A model generated the notes under the pieces. It ran no database searches. It saw only the letters and a program-made list of their open reading frames with translations, and had not been told where the DNA came from. Positions 8,548 through 17,242 of a stretch of DNA of 63,694 bases are shown here, piece after piece (within the stretch, counting starts at the first letter, position 1; the number at the start of each line of letters is the position of its first letter). The stretch comes from Bacteroides sp. Its GTDB lineage: Bacteria; Bacteroidota; Bacteroidia; Bacteroidales; Muribaculaceae. The position numbers and the translations under genes were made by a program. The stretch is taken from the NCBI GenBank assembly GCA_014801225.1, contig JAAVEO010000027.1:1-63694 (forward strand), written 5' to 3'.

Positions 8548-11055
8548 TTAGTAGTTTACTTTGATATCCTTAATCTTAAGCTCGGAGCCTTTGGCAAAAG
8601 CGTGATAGCTATTTGCAGAAAGAGTCTTATTACCCAAACTCTGACCTTCATTAAGAGCAGAGCCGGAAGGAATTACAATACCGGGCTGAGAAGATGTGGA
8701 AGACTTGAATCCCACTTTTATAGACGCGGCCTTTGTTCCGAATTTATACGAAGAGATTTTAACCTCAGCATCGGTAAACGAACCGGCCGTGGAAAGATTC
8801 ACTGCGCCGGAACCGATTACATTACCCTGCGCATCAAGCAAGGAGATATAGGCATATCCCTCCTCATCTCCGTTAGGAGCATAAGTATATTGGAAAGATA
8901 GAGATTTCGGACGGGCTGAGAAAGAAGTGCCCTCATTGCGAACGAAAGAGCCATCAAAAGAGGACGACCCGAGGAACATCTCACCCACACTAATATTCAG
9001 ATCGGAAGGAGCGTTCTCGCAATAATATTTAGTATTGAAGGCACCTCCGGATCTTGCCGGATCTGTACCATTATGATGATAACCTACCGTACGAACTATA
9101 GCCTCTCCATTTTCCACATACGTAGAAGGAACAATAAACCATGTATTCTTATTTGAAGAACCCGTCCAGCAAGTAAGCGGATTAGCCGATGCCCATCCAT
9201 CAGCCTCAGATCTAACTATTGAAGACGTATGACTATAGTTACCCGGCCAAACACTATAGCCGCCACCCACCTTTACTCCAGAGATATTAATTGTCTCCGA
9301 GACTGCCGACAGATTTCCGTTGGGAAGAAGCGGTGTACCCTCAGTGACAAAAGTGATATTACCACCGGGAGTTGCAGTCAGTGTTGTAGCAAGATTATAG
9401 GTAGTCTCGGGAGAAAGGCCGGAGATATAAAGCACTTTCTGATTCTTATCGCGCACAATACGGGAAGAGGGCACTTTATTTCCGTCAATATATACATTAA
9501 GCGCCGTCACGACGGGATCAATCACATCCTCAGCCGCATTTACTTTAAGGATTACACGGTCAGAGAAAGCATCGGTAGCAATGCTATAATCGGGAAGGAT
9601 AACAGGCACTTCTACCTCGGCTACCTCCTTACCCCAATAATATACCTTCACCTTAACCACCTCGCGCTCAGTAGCTGGAAGAGCTATAGCCACATCGTAG
9701 CTTCTCATCTCGATAGCACGCGAGCGGGCTTTCTGCTGGGCGGAGATAATGGCACAATCAGTGAAGCCTCCGAAATTATCTTCAGCCTTGAAAGTGAAAG
9801 CCTTCTCCACATCGCGACCATTATAATCAATGACAAGATCAGCTCGGTTGGTGCCGAATATGGAGGGGGAGGCGGAGACATTGACGGCAATTGCGTTGGT
9901 ATCGAAAATCACGGAAACAGGATCGCTCACACGCATGAACTTATCCTTGGCCACAAGAGTGACGGTGTGGCGGCCGGCCGGCATGGTAGCAGCAATTTCC
10001 GTGATATCGAGGAGGGCCATCTTATCGGGATTATTGAAGAATCCCATGCATTTTACTCCGGCATCGGCAAGCTGAGCCTGGCGGTCGGGAGCGGCGCCTA
10101 CGAGATCAAGCTCGTTGCCGAAAGCAGGAGTCCAAGTCTCGGAGCTAACAGTCAGTTTGGCGGAAGCTAAACCTCCACGAGCCATTACGGAGAATTTGAG
10201 AGGATTCTCCACAGCCTCATTCTGAAGAATCTCGATAAGCTGACCGGGTGTATAACCCTCGGAGAGAGTGATACTCGGAGCGGGAGAAGAGAAGAGCTCC
10301 TCGGTAAGATCGATAGTGACATCCTCCTTCACCAACGTATCATCAAACGAAACGACAAGTTGGCCTTCACCGACATTGCCCCCGTTGACATCGAGAGTGA
10401 CATGATAATGATGACGAGCCTCAGCGACGAAATCGGCCGGTTGCACTTTCACAGTGCGCCCCTGCCGGTCTGTAATAGAGACAGTGAGGTCTACATCGCC
10501 TGGAGCGATAAATGCAGGGCGAGTCTCATCCTTGGCATATTCCACATAAGAATGGCCTTCTGAATGGACACTTGCGGAATAATCGGTAAAATATCCTTTG
10601 AAAGCATCAGTATAAGTGATGCTTACCATTGAATTGGCGAGAGTGGCGTTAACGGCTACGGCAGTCTCATGAGCTTCCAATACCGTGACTACGGAAGAGC
10701 CGGAGAAAAAAGGTTTTTCAAATCCCTCATCTTCGAGCGAACCATTGAAAGCCGTAATCGTGTAGGATCCCGTCTTGAATCCGTTTTCATTCGCGAAAGC
10801 CTCCGGGGAAGCCCACTCCTTGGAGTAGGAGCCGTCGTTCTTTTCGAGAAGGATGGAGAAATCCTTGACATCAGGGGCCGAGATAACCTCCGAAGCACGA
10901 GTGACCGGAATTGCATCGATCACATCTGCCGAAGTAGAGAGGCTCAGGCGAAGCGAGCCTTCCCCTTCGGAGCCAATCCAGGGATTATCATCGCTACAGG
11001 CGGACAATCCCAGGCCCAGGGCTGCGAAAAGCAAGCCATAAGTCAGATGTTTCAT
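8548..11055 (-). CDS. DUF4493 lipoprotein, first gene of the surface operon
   Basis: 835 residues with lipobox GLGLSAC at the end of a short signal peptide. It opens with DNPWIGSEGEGSLRLSLS, the same start motif as the gene at 4969-7218. DUF4493 spans about residues 30-250, followed by several Ig-like repeats. The C-terminal ~260 residues (LLPNGNLS... FSARPKSLSFQY...) look like a divergent PCMD domain. It is the promoter-proximal and largest lipoprotein, preceded by a clear promoter at 11222-11254 and a ~160-base leader. No enzymatic motif is visible. Structural, adhesive or glycan-binding roles are possible. Confidence 0.78.
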   Translation of the reverse strand: MKHLTYGLLFAALGLGLSACSDDNPWIGSEGEGSLRLSLSTSADVIDAIPVTRASEVISAPDVKDFSILLEKNDGSYSKEWASPEAFANENGFKTGSYTITAFNGSLEDEGFEKPFFSGSSVVTVLEAHETAVAVNATLANSMVSITYTDAFKGYFTDYSASVHSEGHSYVEYAKDETRPAFIAPGDVDLTVSITDRQGRTVKVQPADFVAEARHHYHVTLDVNGGNVGEGQLVVSFDDTLVKEDVTIDLTEELFSSPAPSITLSEGYTPGQLIEILQNEAVENPLKFSVMARGGLASAKLTVSSETWTPAFGNELDLVGAAPDRQAQLADAGVKCMGFFNNPDKMALLDITEIAATMPAGRHTVTLVAKDKFMRVSDPVSVIFDTNAIAVNVSASPSIFGTNRADLVIDYNGRDVEKAFTFKAEDNFGGFTDCAIISAQQKARSRAIEMRSYDVAIALPATEREVVKVKVYYWGKEVAEVEVPVILPDYSIATDAFSDRVILKVNAAEDVIDPVVTALNVYIDGNKVPSSRIVRDKNQKVLYISGLSPETTYNLATTLTATPGGNITFVTEGTPLLPNGNLSAVSETINISGVKVGGGYSVWPGNYSHTSSIVRSEADGWASANPLTCWTGSSNKNTWFIVPSTYVENGEAIVRTVGYHHNGTDPARSGGAFNTKYYCENAPSDLNISVGEMFLGSSSFDGSFVRNEGTSFSARPKSLSFQYTYAPNGDEEGYAYISLLDAQGNVIGSGAVNLSTAGSFTDAEVKISSYKFGTKAASIKVGFKSSTSSQPGIVIPSGSALNEGQSLGNKTLSANSYHAFAKGSELKIKDIKVNY

Positions 11056-11221
11056 ATAGTTTAATGTTAGTGTTAGTCAAATATATATAACGGAAAGTCA
11101 TAACATAGGCGTATTCCGCTATGCGAAAAAGCTCGCAAAAAAATTTTTTCAAAAGGAAAAGTTCAACGTTTAAATCTACGGAAAGCGATAAAAAATTGGT
11201 CATTTCCTCCCAAATTCGTAG

Positions 11222-11254
11222 CAAATATATATATTTTCAGCGTTATAGACCAAA
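11222..11254 (-). promoter_or_regulatory. Promoter of the surface lipoprotein operon
   Basis: Minus strand: TTTG (11251-11254), 21 bases, TATATTTG (11222-11229). Both boxes match the Bacteroidetes consensus. Transcription would begin near 11217 and give an A+T-rich leader of about 160 bases before the start codon at 11055. Confidence 0.65.
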
Positions 11255-11342
11255 AAAATTGGCCAATATGACACATAAAAAAGTGAATTAAACCATTTTT
11301 CCCACAAAAGCGTCTTATAATCAGACACATAAAATTATATCT

Positions 11343-12074
11343 ATGAAAAGAATCTTTGCCGGAGCATTGTTGGCGATAGCCGCACTCTCCTTTACCACCT
11401 CTGCCGAAGCGCAGAGCATCACCGACCTTTTAGGCGGCCTCACCGGAAGCGGCACCGGCCAGACCATAGTCAACGCCCTGGAAGGAGTGTTCTCCAAGTC
11501 GGATATCACAGTAGCCGACATCGCCGGTCAATGGGCCACTACCGGACCGGCAGTATCCTTCAAAAGCGATAATCTCCTTAAGAAAGCGGGCGGCATAGCC
11601 GGAGCTGCCGCGCTTGAGACCAAGTTGGCTCCCTACTACAAGCAGTATGGTCTTGATAACATGACGCTCAGCATCGATAATGACGGCAACTTCACCATGG
11701 GTATCAAGAAGTTACAGATACAAGGCACAATGGTGGCCAATAAAGGGGAAGGCACCTTTGAATTCAATATCAAGGCTTTGGGCGCTGTGCCATTAGGAAG
11801 CTTCACGGCATACGTGACCACTACGGGAAAGACAATGGACATAATGTTTGACGCTACCAAGCTGAAATCACTCCTCTCCACCATAGTAAAGCTTACCGGC
11901 AATAAGCTTGCCTCCGGCATGGCCTCTATCCTTGACAGCTATGACGGTGCCTGTATCGGTTTCAAGATGAGCAAGACCGGAAACGCTACCGGTTCCTCCT
12001 CCAATACCAACAAAACCGACTCCACAGGCAAGAGCGGAGGAATCGAGGATTTGCTCAACCTCTTCGGGAAATAA
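11343..12074 (+). CDS. DUF4923-family secreted protein
   Basis: 243 residues with a signal peptide (MKRIFAGALLAIAALSFTTSAEAQ). The mature part contains the family-typical segments GQWATTGPAVSF, NDGNFTMGIKKLQIQG and a terminal domain ending before a Ser/Thr/Asn/Lys tail. DUF4923 proteins are found almost only in Bacteroidales and have a lipocalin-like look: the family describes ligand binding as possible, not shown. It is a single-gene unit facing away from the lipoprotein operon, closed by a strong terminator at 12106-12143. Confidence 0.8.
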   Translation: MKRIFAGALLAIAALSFTTSAEAQSITDLLGGLTGSGTGQTIVNALEGVFSKSDITVADIAGQWATTGPAVSFKSDNLLKKAGGIAGAAALETKLAPYYKQYGLDNMTLSIDNDGNFTMGIKKLQIQGTMVANKGEGTFEFNIKALGAVPLGSFTAYVTTTGKTMDIMFDATKLKSLLSTIVKLTGNKLASGMASILDSYDGACIGFKMSKTGNATGSSSNTNKTDSTGKSGGIEDLLNLFGK

Positions 12075-12105
12075 ACCTGATGAAATAATAATTTCAAACG
12101 ATATG

Positions 12106-12143
12106 GAAAGCGGGCGCATTCTTTTTGCAATGCGCCCGCTTTC
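12106..12143. terminator. Bidirectional terminator between DUF4923 and ribE
   Basis: A 15-bp perfect stem (12106-12120 with 12129-12143, GC-rich core GCGGGCGCATT) with loop CTTTTTGC. It separates the convergent genes ending at 12074 and 12198. Confidence 0.8.
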
Positions 12144-12197
12144 TATAATTTGGGTCTTGAATCAAGATTCATTATCTTCTTTAATATACCGGATTTC

Positions 12198-12803
12198 TTA
12201 AGAGAGAGCCGAAATACGTGAGATATATTTTCCGATAATGTCGAATTCAAGATTGACACGTGTACCCTGCTCTATGCGACAGAAATTGGTATTGTCGTGA
12301 GTGTAAGGGATGATTGCCACACGGAAACTATCCGGCTCGGAATCACATACCGTAAGACTGACGCCATTGACACACACGGAGCCCTTCTCCACTGTGACAT
12401 ATCCCTTGCGGGCCAATTCCGGACGGAAATCATATTTGAAAGCATAGTACCAACTGCCGTCTGCCTCAGTGACAGATGTACAGACTGCCGTGGTATCCAC
12501 ATGTCCCTGAACAATATGGCCGTCAAGACGACCGTCGATTTTCATGGAGCGCTCCAGATTCACGAGATCGCCGGGCTTAAGATCGCCGAGATTACTGCGT
12601 TCAAGGGTCTCCTTGATAGCCGTTACGGTATATGTACCGTCGCCGGGGAGTGACACCACAGTCAGACACACACCATTATGAGCCACACTCTGGTCGATGG
12701 TAAGTTCATCGGCGAAAGAACACTTCATCGTGAGATGAATGTTGCCTTCTTCGGCAACTACTGCCACAACTTCGGCAGCCTCTTCTACTATTCCTGAAAA
12801 CAT
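12198..12803 (-). CDS. ribE: Riboflavin synthase, alpha chain
   Basis: This enzyme dismutates two 6,7-dimethyl-8-ribityllumazine molecules to riboflavin plus the pyrimidine donor. 201 residues, the expected length. The start MFSGIVEE and two lumazine-binding repeats are visible (HNGVCLTV in the first, VNGVSLTV in the second, residues ~40 and ~140). It is trimeric and cytosolic in known homologues. It lies 119 bases downstream of tadA on the same strand without other rib genes nearby, so it is likely its own unit. ribC is used for the same protein in some species. Confidence 0.95.
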   Translation of the reverse strand: MFSGIVEEAAEVVAVVAEEGNIHLTMKCSFADELTIDQSVAHNGVCLTVVSLPGDGTYTVTAIKETLERSNLGDLKPGDLVNLERSMKIDGRLDGHIVQGHVDTTAVCTSVTEADGSWYYAFKYDFRPELARKGYVTVEKGSVCVNGVSLTVCDSEPDSFRVAIIPYTHDNTNFCRIEQGTRVNLEFDIIGKYISRISALS

Positions 12804-12922
12804 ACGGTTTAATTTAGCTTTTTAGGCGGATATACTTATTTTTCCGCATATCCTATTTTATATATTGACAATGGAGCAAAAATCATGCCGAATCGCGCTA
12901 TTGACTTTCATCCCTATTCTAT

Positions 12923-13381
12923 TCATCGACGTGCTCGAAAAAAAGAGCGCATAAGCTCGGCGGCTTCATCGGCCAAGAGGCCCGACTCTACCACAGTACG
13001 CGGATGTAACGGGCTTCGGGCCAAAGGATTATCCATGCCGAACACCGACATATATCCACGCTTCACATCCGGCGCCCCATAGACAATCCTGCCAATCTGC
13101 GACCATCCCAATGCCCCTGCACACATAGGGCACGGTTCGACAGTGACGTAAAGAGTACACTGGGGAAGGTATTTACCACCCAATGCATCCGCTGCGGCTG
13201 TTATGGCAAGCATCTCTGCATGAGCTGTGACATCATTCAGGGTCTCCGTCTGATTATGGCACTTGGCAAGCACCCTGTCGCCGCAGACAATCACGGCGCC
13301 CACGGGAATCTCGCCCTCAGCGGCAGCCTGCTCGGCCTGCATGAGAGCCATACGCATAAAATATGTGTCTCTATCTATCAT
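12923..13381 (-). CDS. tadA: tRNA adenosine(34) deaminase
   Basis: A cytidine/deoxycytidylate deaminase-fold enzyme, 152 aa. It converts A34 to inosine in the tRNA-Arg(ACG) anticodon. The zinc site is complete: H54-A-E56 (catalytic Glu) and P83-C84-P-M-C87. The start overlaps the ispH stop by 4 bases (ATGA), so it is co-transcribed with cmk and ispH. Guanine deaminases are relatives, but the length and the PCPMCAGAL block favour TadA. Confidence 0.9.
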   Translation of the reverse strand: MIDRDTYFMRMALMQAEQAAAEGEIPVGAVIVCGDRVLAKCHNQTETLNDVTAHAEMLAITAAADALGGKYLPQCTLYVTVEPCPMCAGALGWSQIGRIVYGAPDVKRGYMSVFGMDNPLARSPLHPRTVVESGLLADEAAELMRSFFRARR

Positions 13382-14256
13382 CGCGCACTTTTCTCAATAT
13401 GTTCCGCCACAGCCTGCATGAGCCAGAGCGGAGTGGATGTGGCTCCGCAGATTCCTACAGTCTCCACGCCATCAAGCCATTCCTGTTTCAGTTCCTCAGG
13501 GCCCGATATATGATAACTTCTCGGATTCACCTCACGGCAACCGGCATAAAGCACCTTGCCGTTGGAACTCTTGGCACCACTCACGAACAGCACCACCTCA
13601 TGGGAAGAGGCGAAGGCCTTTATCTTATCCATACGGCTGGCCACCTGCCGACAAATCGTATCGTACCATTCAAAACGGCTCCCACGGAAGCGCTTCTTAA
13701 TCTCAGCCACAATCTCAGCAAGGCCGGAGAGCGACTTTGTTGTCTGCGAATACAGCAGTATGTCGCGTGAAAAATCCACCTTCTCAAGATCTTCCGCATT
13801 TTGCACGACGATAGCCTCGCCATTGGTCTGGCCAACAAGTCCATTCACCTCAGCATGGCCCACCTTGCCATAGATGATAATCTGCGGAGGATCACCTCCG
13901 GCGGCACACAACGCCTCCCCTTCATCGTAAGCCTTCTTGATGCGACGCTGGAGCTGAAGCACAACAGGGCATGTGGCATCGATCACCTCTATACCGTTGC
14001 GCCGAGCTACGGCATAAGTGGCCGGGGGCTCACCATGCGCACGCAGAAGCACACGTGCGTCATGCAGATTTTCAAGCTCGGAATGGGTGATAGTGGTAAG
14101 ACCCTCACGGCGAAGACGCTCCACTTCGGCGGCATTATGGACAATGTCGCCGAGACAGAAGAGGGAGCCGTCAGAACCAAGACGCTCCTCAGCCTTTCGG
14201 ATAGCGTTGACTACCCCGAAGCAAAAACCGGAATCCGGATCAATACTTATCCTCAT
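13378..14256 (-). CDS. ispH: 4-hydroxy-3-methylbut-2-enyl diphosphate reductase
   Basis: The last step of the MEP isoprenoid pathway: HMBPP to IPP and DMAPP, using a [4Fe-4S] cluster. The three cluster cysteines are at C12 (SGFCFGV), C96 (DATCPVV) and C202 (DTICRQV), matching the well-studied positions. SGAKSSNGK provides the substrate-binding Ser/Asn. 292 residues, normal. It overlaps cmk upstream and tadA downstream by 4 bases each, a tight three-gene unit. ispH next to cmk is a recurrent arrangement in bacteria. Confidence 0.95.
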   Translation of the reverse strand: MRISIDPDSGFCFGVVNAIRKAEERLGSDGSLFCLGDIVHNAAEVERLRREGLTTITHSELENLHDARVLLRAHGEPPATYAVARRNGIEVIDATCPVVLQLQRRIKKAYDEGEALCAAGGDPPQIIIYGKVGHAEVNGLVGQTNGEAIVVQNAEDLEKVDFSRDILLYSQTTKSLSGLAEIVAEIKKRFRGSRFEWYDTICRQVASRMDKIKAFASSHEVVLFVSGAKSSNGKVLYAGCREVNPRSYHISGPEELKQEWLDGVETVGICGATSTPLWLMQAVAEHIEKSAR

Positions 14257-14948
14257 TCGGCGGAAGCTATTTTTATGTAAAGATCATGCAGCCATTTCAT
14301 CTGCTCGGCGGGCGTCATATTATCATTGTCGAGCTCCACGGCATCCTCAGCTTTACGCAACGGGGATTCCTTACGTGTGGAGTCGATATGGTCGCGCTCA
14401 CAGATATTGGCATACACCTCATCATAGTCGGCCTTCACACCCTTATCCTGCAACTCTTTGAAACGACGGCGGGCACGCTCTTCGGCAGAAGCATTGACAA
14501 ACACCTTCATCTCGGCACGCGGGAACACGGTGGTGCCGATATCCCGGCCATCCATCACGATTCCCTTCTCACGGCCAAACTCCTGCTGAAGCGCCACCAG
14601 ACGATGACGCACCTCCGGAATAACGGCCACAGGACTGACCATCTCGCTTACACGCATCTCGCGAATCTCTTTCTCCACATCTTCTCCGTTGAGGAGAGTA
14701 TGTTGCACACCGTCGGCACCTGCCGGAGCGAAACTTACGTTCACATTAGGGAGAGCCGCAACGAGAGCCTGAGTATCCAGAGAGCCGTCTGGCATCACCA
14801 TACCATTACGGAGTGCGTAGAGAGTGACAGCGCGATACATCGCACCACTGTCAACGTATATATAACCTATCTCTTTTGCAAGAGCTCTTGCCATTGTACT
14901 CTTGCCGGAGGAGGAGAAGCCGTCGATAGCGATTACCAACTTTCTCAT
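14253..14948 (-). CDS. cmk: Cytidylate kinase
   Basis: Phosphorylates CMP and dCMP with ATP. The P-loop is GFSSSGKST (residues ~10-18). DSGAMYRAVTLYAL and the later DGRDIGTTVFP block with Arg-rich lid (RARRRFKEL) are typical of bacterial CMP kinases. 231 residues is the standard length. It is the first gene of the cmk-ispH-tadA overlap cluster and begins 29 bases downstream of glgB, so it could be read through from glgB. Confidence 0.95.
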   Translation of the reverse strand: MRKLVIAIDGFSSSGKSTMARALAKEIGYIYVDSGAMYRAVTLYALRNGMVMPDGSLDTQALVAALPNVNVSFAPAGADGVQHTLLNGEDVEKEIREMRVSEMVSPVAVIPEVRHRLVALQQEFGREKGIVMDGRDIGTTVFPRAEMKVFVNASAEERARRRFKELQDKGVKADYDEVYANICERDHIDSTRKESPLRKAEDAVELDNDNMTPAEQMKWLHDLYIKIASAE

Positions 14949-14977
14949 TGAGTATTACTATTTTTATGATTTCGATA

Positions 14978-17119
14978 TTATTTCTTGGAAACTGATTTCT
15001 TACCGACCGTCTTTTTGGGGACGGAGGTCTTGGCAGAGTCTCCTTTTTTCGCAGAAGCTTTACCCGACGCCTTCTTTGCAGCAGCCTTGCGAGTCGGACG
15101 CGGACGAACACGACGAAGCACCTGTGCGGAACGAGCCGGAAGATAAAGCTTAAGCCAACCTTTCCCTGTGGGGGAATAAAGAGGATCATCGATCGTGAAA
15201 TGACGCACAGAGTCGTCAACGAGTCCGTAGCCGCCGAATTCGGGAGAATCGGAATCAAGCACTACCTCATACTCACCCGCCGGAGCAAGGAAGCCATAGT
15301 CGGAGAACGACTTGGAGGGATTCCAGTTGAATACAAAGATAAGATCACCACGCATGAAAGCGAGTATCTGGTCATCATCCTTTTCCCAAAGCTTCTCCAC
15401 AGGATACGACTGGAAGTTATATTCCGAGGAGACAGTCTCCACCATACGATTGTCGAAAGCGTTGAGGAATTTATATTTCAAGTCCTCGCGGTCGACGAGA
15501 TCCCACTGTCTGCGGGCATACTTATAGCTCCATCCATTTCCTTCGCGGGGGAAATCGATCCATTCCGGATGTCCGAACTCGTTGCCCATGAAGTTGAGAT
15601 AGCCGCCATTGATAGTGGCGATAGTGACGAGGCGTATCATCTTGTGAAGAGCCATTCCTCTGGCCACAGTCATATCCTCATCGCCTACCATCATGTGCCA
15701 ATACATCTCCTTATCTATAAGGCGGAATATTATGGTCTTATCCCCTACGAGCGCCTGATCATGGCTCTCGCAATAAGAGATAGTCTTTTCATCAGCACGA
15801 CGGTTGGTGAGTTCCCAGAATATGGAGGTAGGATGCCAATCCTCATCCTTCTTCTCCTTTATCATCTTGATCCAATAGTCGGGGACACCCATCGCCATGC
15901 GATAATCGAAACCTATGCCTCCATCGGCGAATTTCACCGCAAGGCCGGGCATGCCGCTCATCTCCTCGGCAATGGTGATGGCAGCGGGATGCACCTCATG
16001 GATAAGGATGTTGGCAAGCGTAAGATAGGTAATAGCGTTGGTATCCTCGTTGCCGTCATAATAATCATCGTATGATCCGAATGCTTTTCCGAGACCATGG
16101 TCGTAATAGAGCATGGATGTGACTCCGTCGAATCGGAAACCGTCGAATTTGAATTCCTCCAGCCAATATTTACAGTTGGAGAGCAGGAAATGCAGAGTAC
16201 AATCCTTGCCATAGTCGAATACGAGAGAATCCCATGCCGAGTGCTCGCGTCGGCCATCGCCATAGAAATAGAGGTCATAGCTTCCATCGAAACGTCCGAG
16301 ACCCTCCACTTCATTCTTCACCGCGTGAGAATGAACGATATCCATTATGACGGCTATGCCACGTGAATGAGCGTCATCGATAAGACGCTTGAGATCATCG
16401 GGAGTACCGAAGCGCGATGACGGGGCGTAGAAGCTACTGACATGATAACCGAAAGAGCCATAGTAGGGATGCTCCTGGATTGCCATTATCTGAATGGCAT
16501 TATAGCCGTCGGCGGCAATACGCGGCAGAGTCTTTGTGCGGAAATCCTCATAAGAGGCCACACCTTCCTCCGGCTGCGACATTCCGATATGACATTCATA
16601 GATAAGAAGCGGGCGAGTGTCGGGCACAAATTTCTTCACCTTGAATTCGTAAGGATGCTCCGGAAAGTAGACTTCGGCAGAAAAGATATTTGTCTTAGAA
16701 TCCTGCACAACGCGGCGGGCATATGCCGGGATTCTCTCGCCTGATCCGCCCTCCCATTCCATCATAAGCTTGAAGAGGTCACCATTGGAAATCATATCCG
16801 GGGCGAAAGTGCCCTCCCATGTGCCATCGCCAAGAGGATGAAGGGCATAGGCAGCGTCAGGCTGCCACCCATTGAATGTACCTATAAGATAGATGGCTGT
16901 AGCATTGGGAGCATACTCGCGGAATACCCAACCTTTTGCTCCATCAAGGCGGTGAAGACCATAGTAATTGTAAGCATTAGCGAATTTTGAGAGAGAACCA
17001 TCAGTGTGTGCCGTGATGCGCTCCATAGTTCTGAGCACATCCTCGTGGCGTCCCTCGATTGCAGTTGTAAAAGGCTCCAGCCAAGGATCATGGCGAAGGA
17101 GAGCTAATTTTTTATCCAT
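14978..17119 (-). CDS. glgB: 1,4-alpha-glucan branching enzyme with basic C-terminal tail
   Basis: A GH13 enzyme that makes alpha-1,6 branches in glycogen. 713 residues from the start MDKKLALLRHDPWLEP, chosen over an upstream in-frame ATG at 17161 because it begins the conserved family sequence. Order: N-terminal helix, CBM48 (GWVFREYAPNA, GTFNGW), catalytic barrel with DGFRFDGV (nucleophile Asp ~332), AEEMSG (acid/base Glu ~385) and ESHDQA (~453), then a C-terminal beta domain. Unusual: the last ~40 residues are a Lys/Ala/Ser-rich extension (KAAAKKASGKASAKKG...) resembling histone H1 tails. No other glycogen gene is nearby. Confidence 0.93.
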   Translation of the reverse strand: MDKKLALLRHDPWLEPFTTAIEGRHEDVLRTMERITAHTDGSLSKFANAYNYYGLHRLDGAKGWVFREYAPNATAIYLIGTFNGWQPDAAYALHPLGDGTWEGTFAPDMISNGDLFKLMMEWEGGSGERIPAYARRVVQDSKTNIFSAEVYFPEHPYEFKVKKFVPDTRPLLIYECHIGMSQPEEGVASYEDFRTKTLPRIAADGYNAIQIMAIQEHPYYGSFGYHVSSFYAPSSRFGTPDDLKRLIDDAHSRGIAVIMDIVHSHAVKNEVEGLGRFDGSYDLYFYGDGRREHSAWDSLVFDYGKDCTLHFLLSNCKYWLEEFKFDGFRFDGVTSMLYYDHGLGKAFGSYDDYYDGNEDTNAITYLTLANILIHEVHPAAITIAEEMSGMPGLAVKFADGGIGFDYRMAMGVPDYWIKMIKEKKDEDWHPTSIFWELTNRRADEKTISYCESHDQALVGDKTIIFRLIDKEMYWHMMVGDEDMTVARGMALHKMIRLVTIATINGGYLNFMGNEFGHPEWIDFPREGNGWSYKYARRQWDLVDREDLKYKFLNAFDNRMVETVSSEYNFQSYPVEKLWEKDDDQILAFMRGDLIFVFNWNPSKSFSDYGFLAPAGEYEVVLDSDSPEFGGYGLVDDSVRHFTIDDPLYSPTGKGWLKLYLPARSAQVLRRVRPRPTRKAAAKKASGKASAKKGDSAKTSVPKKTVGKKSVSKK

Positions 17120-17242
17120 ATATGGGTTATCTTTATCTTGTTTGTGAGAAGCTGCAGGCATACACGATTATAACATACGGAAAAGCATATGCAGTCTGCA
17201 ACACACCATCTATAACAATTCTATCGCTTATTTTCCCGAGAC

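Noticed and set aside
9229..10170. Long plus-strand open frame inside the 835-residue lipoprotein gene
   Set aside because: Antisense shadow. His/Gly/Asn-rich composition and no promoter or homologue.
15200..16075. Open frame antisense to glgB
   Set aside because: The glgB reading has all catalytic motifs, so the antisense frame is a by-product.
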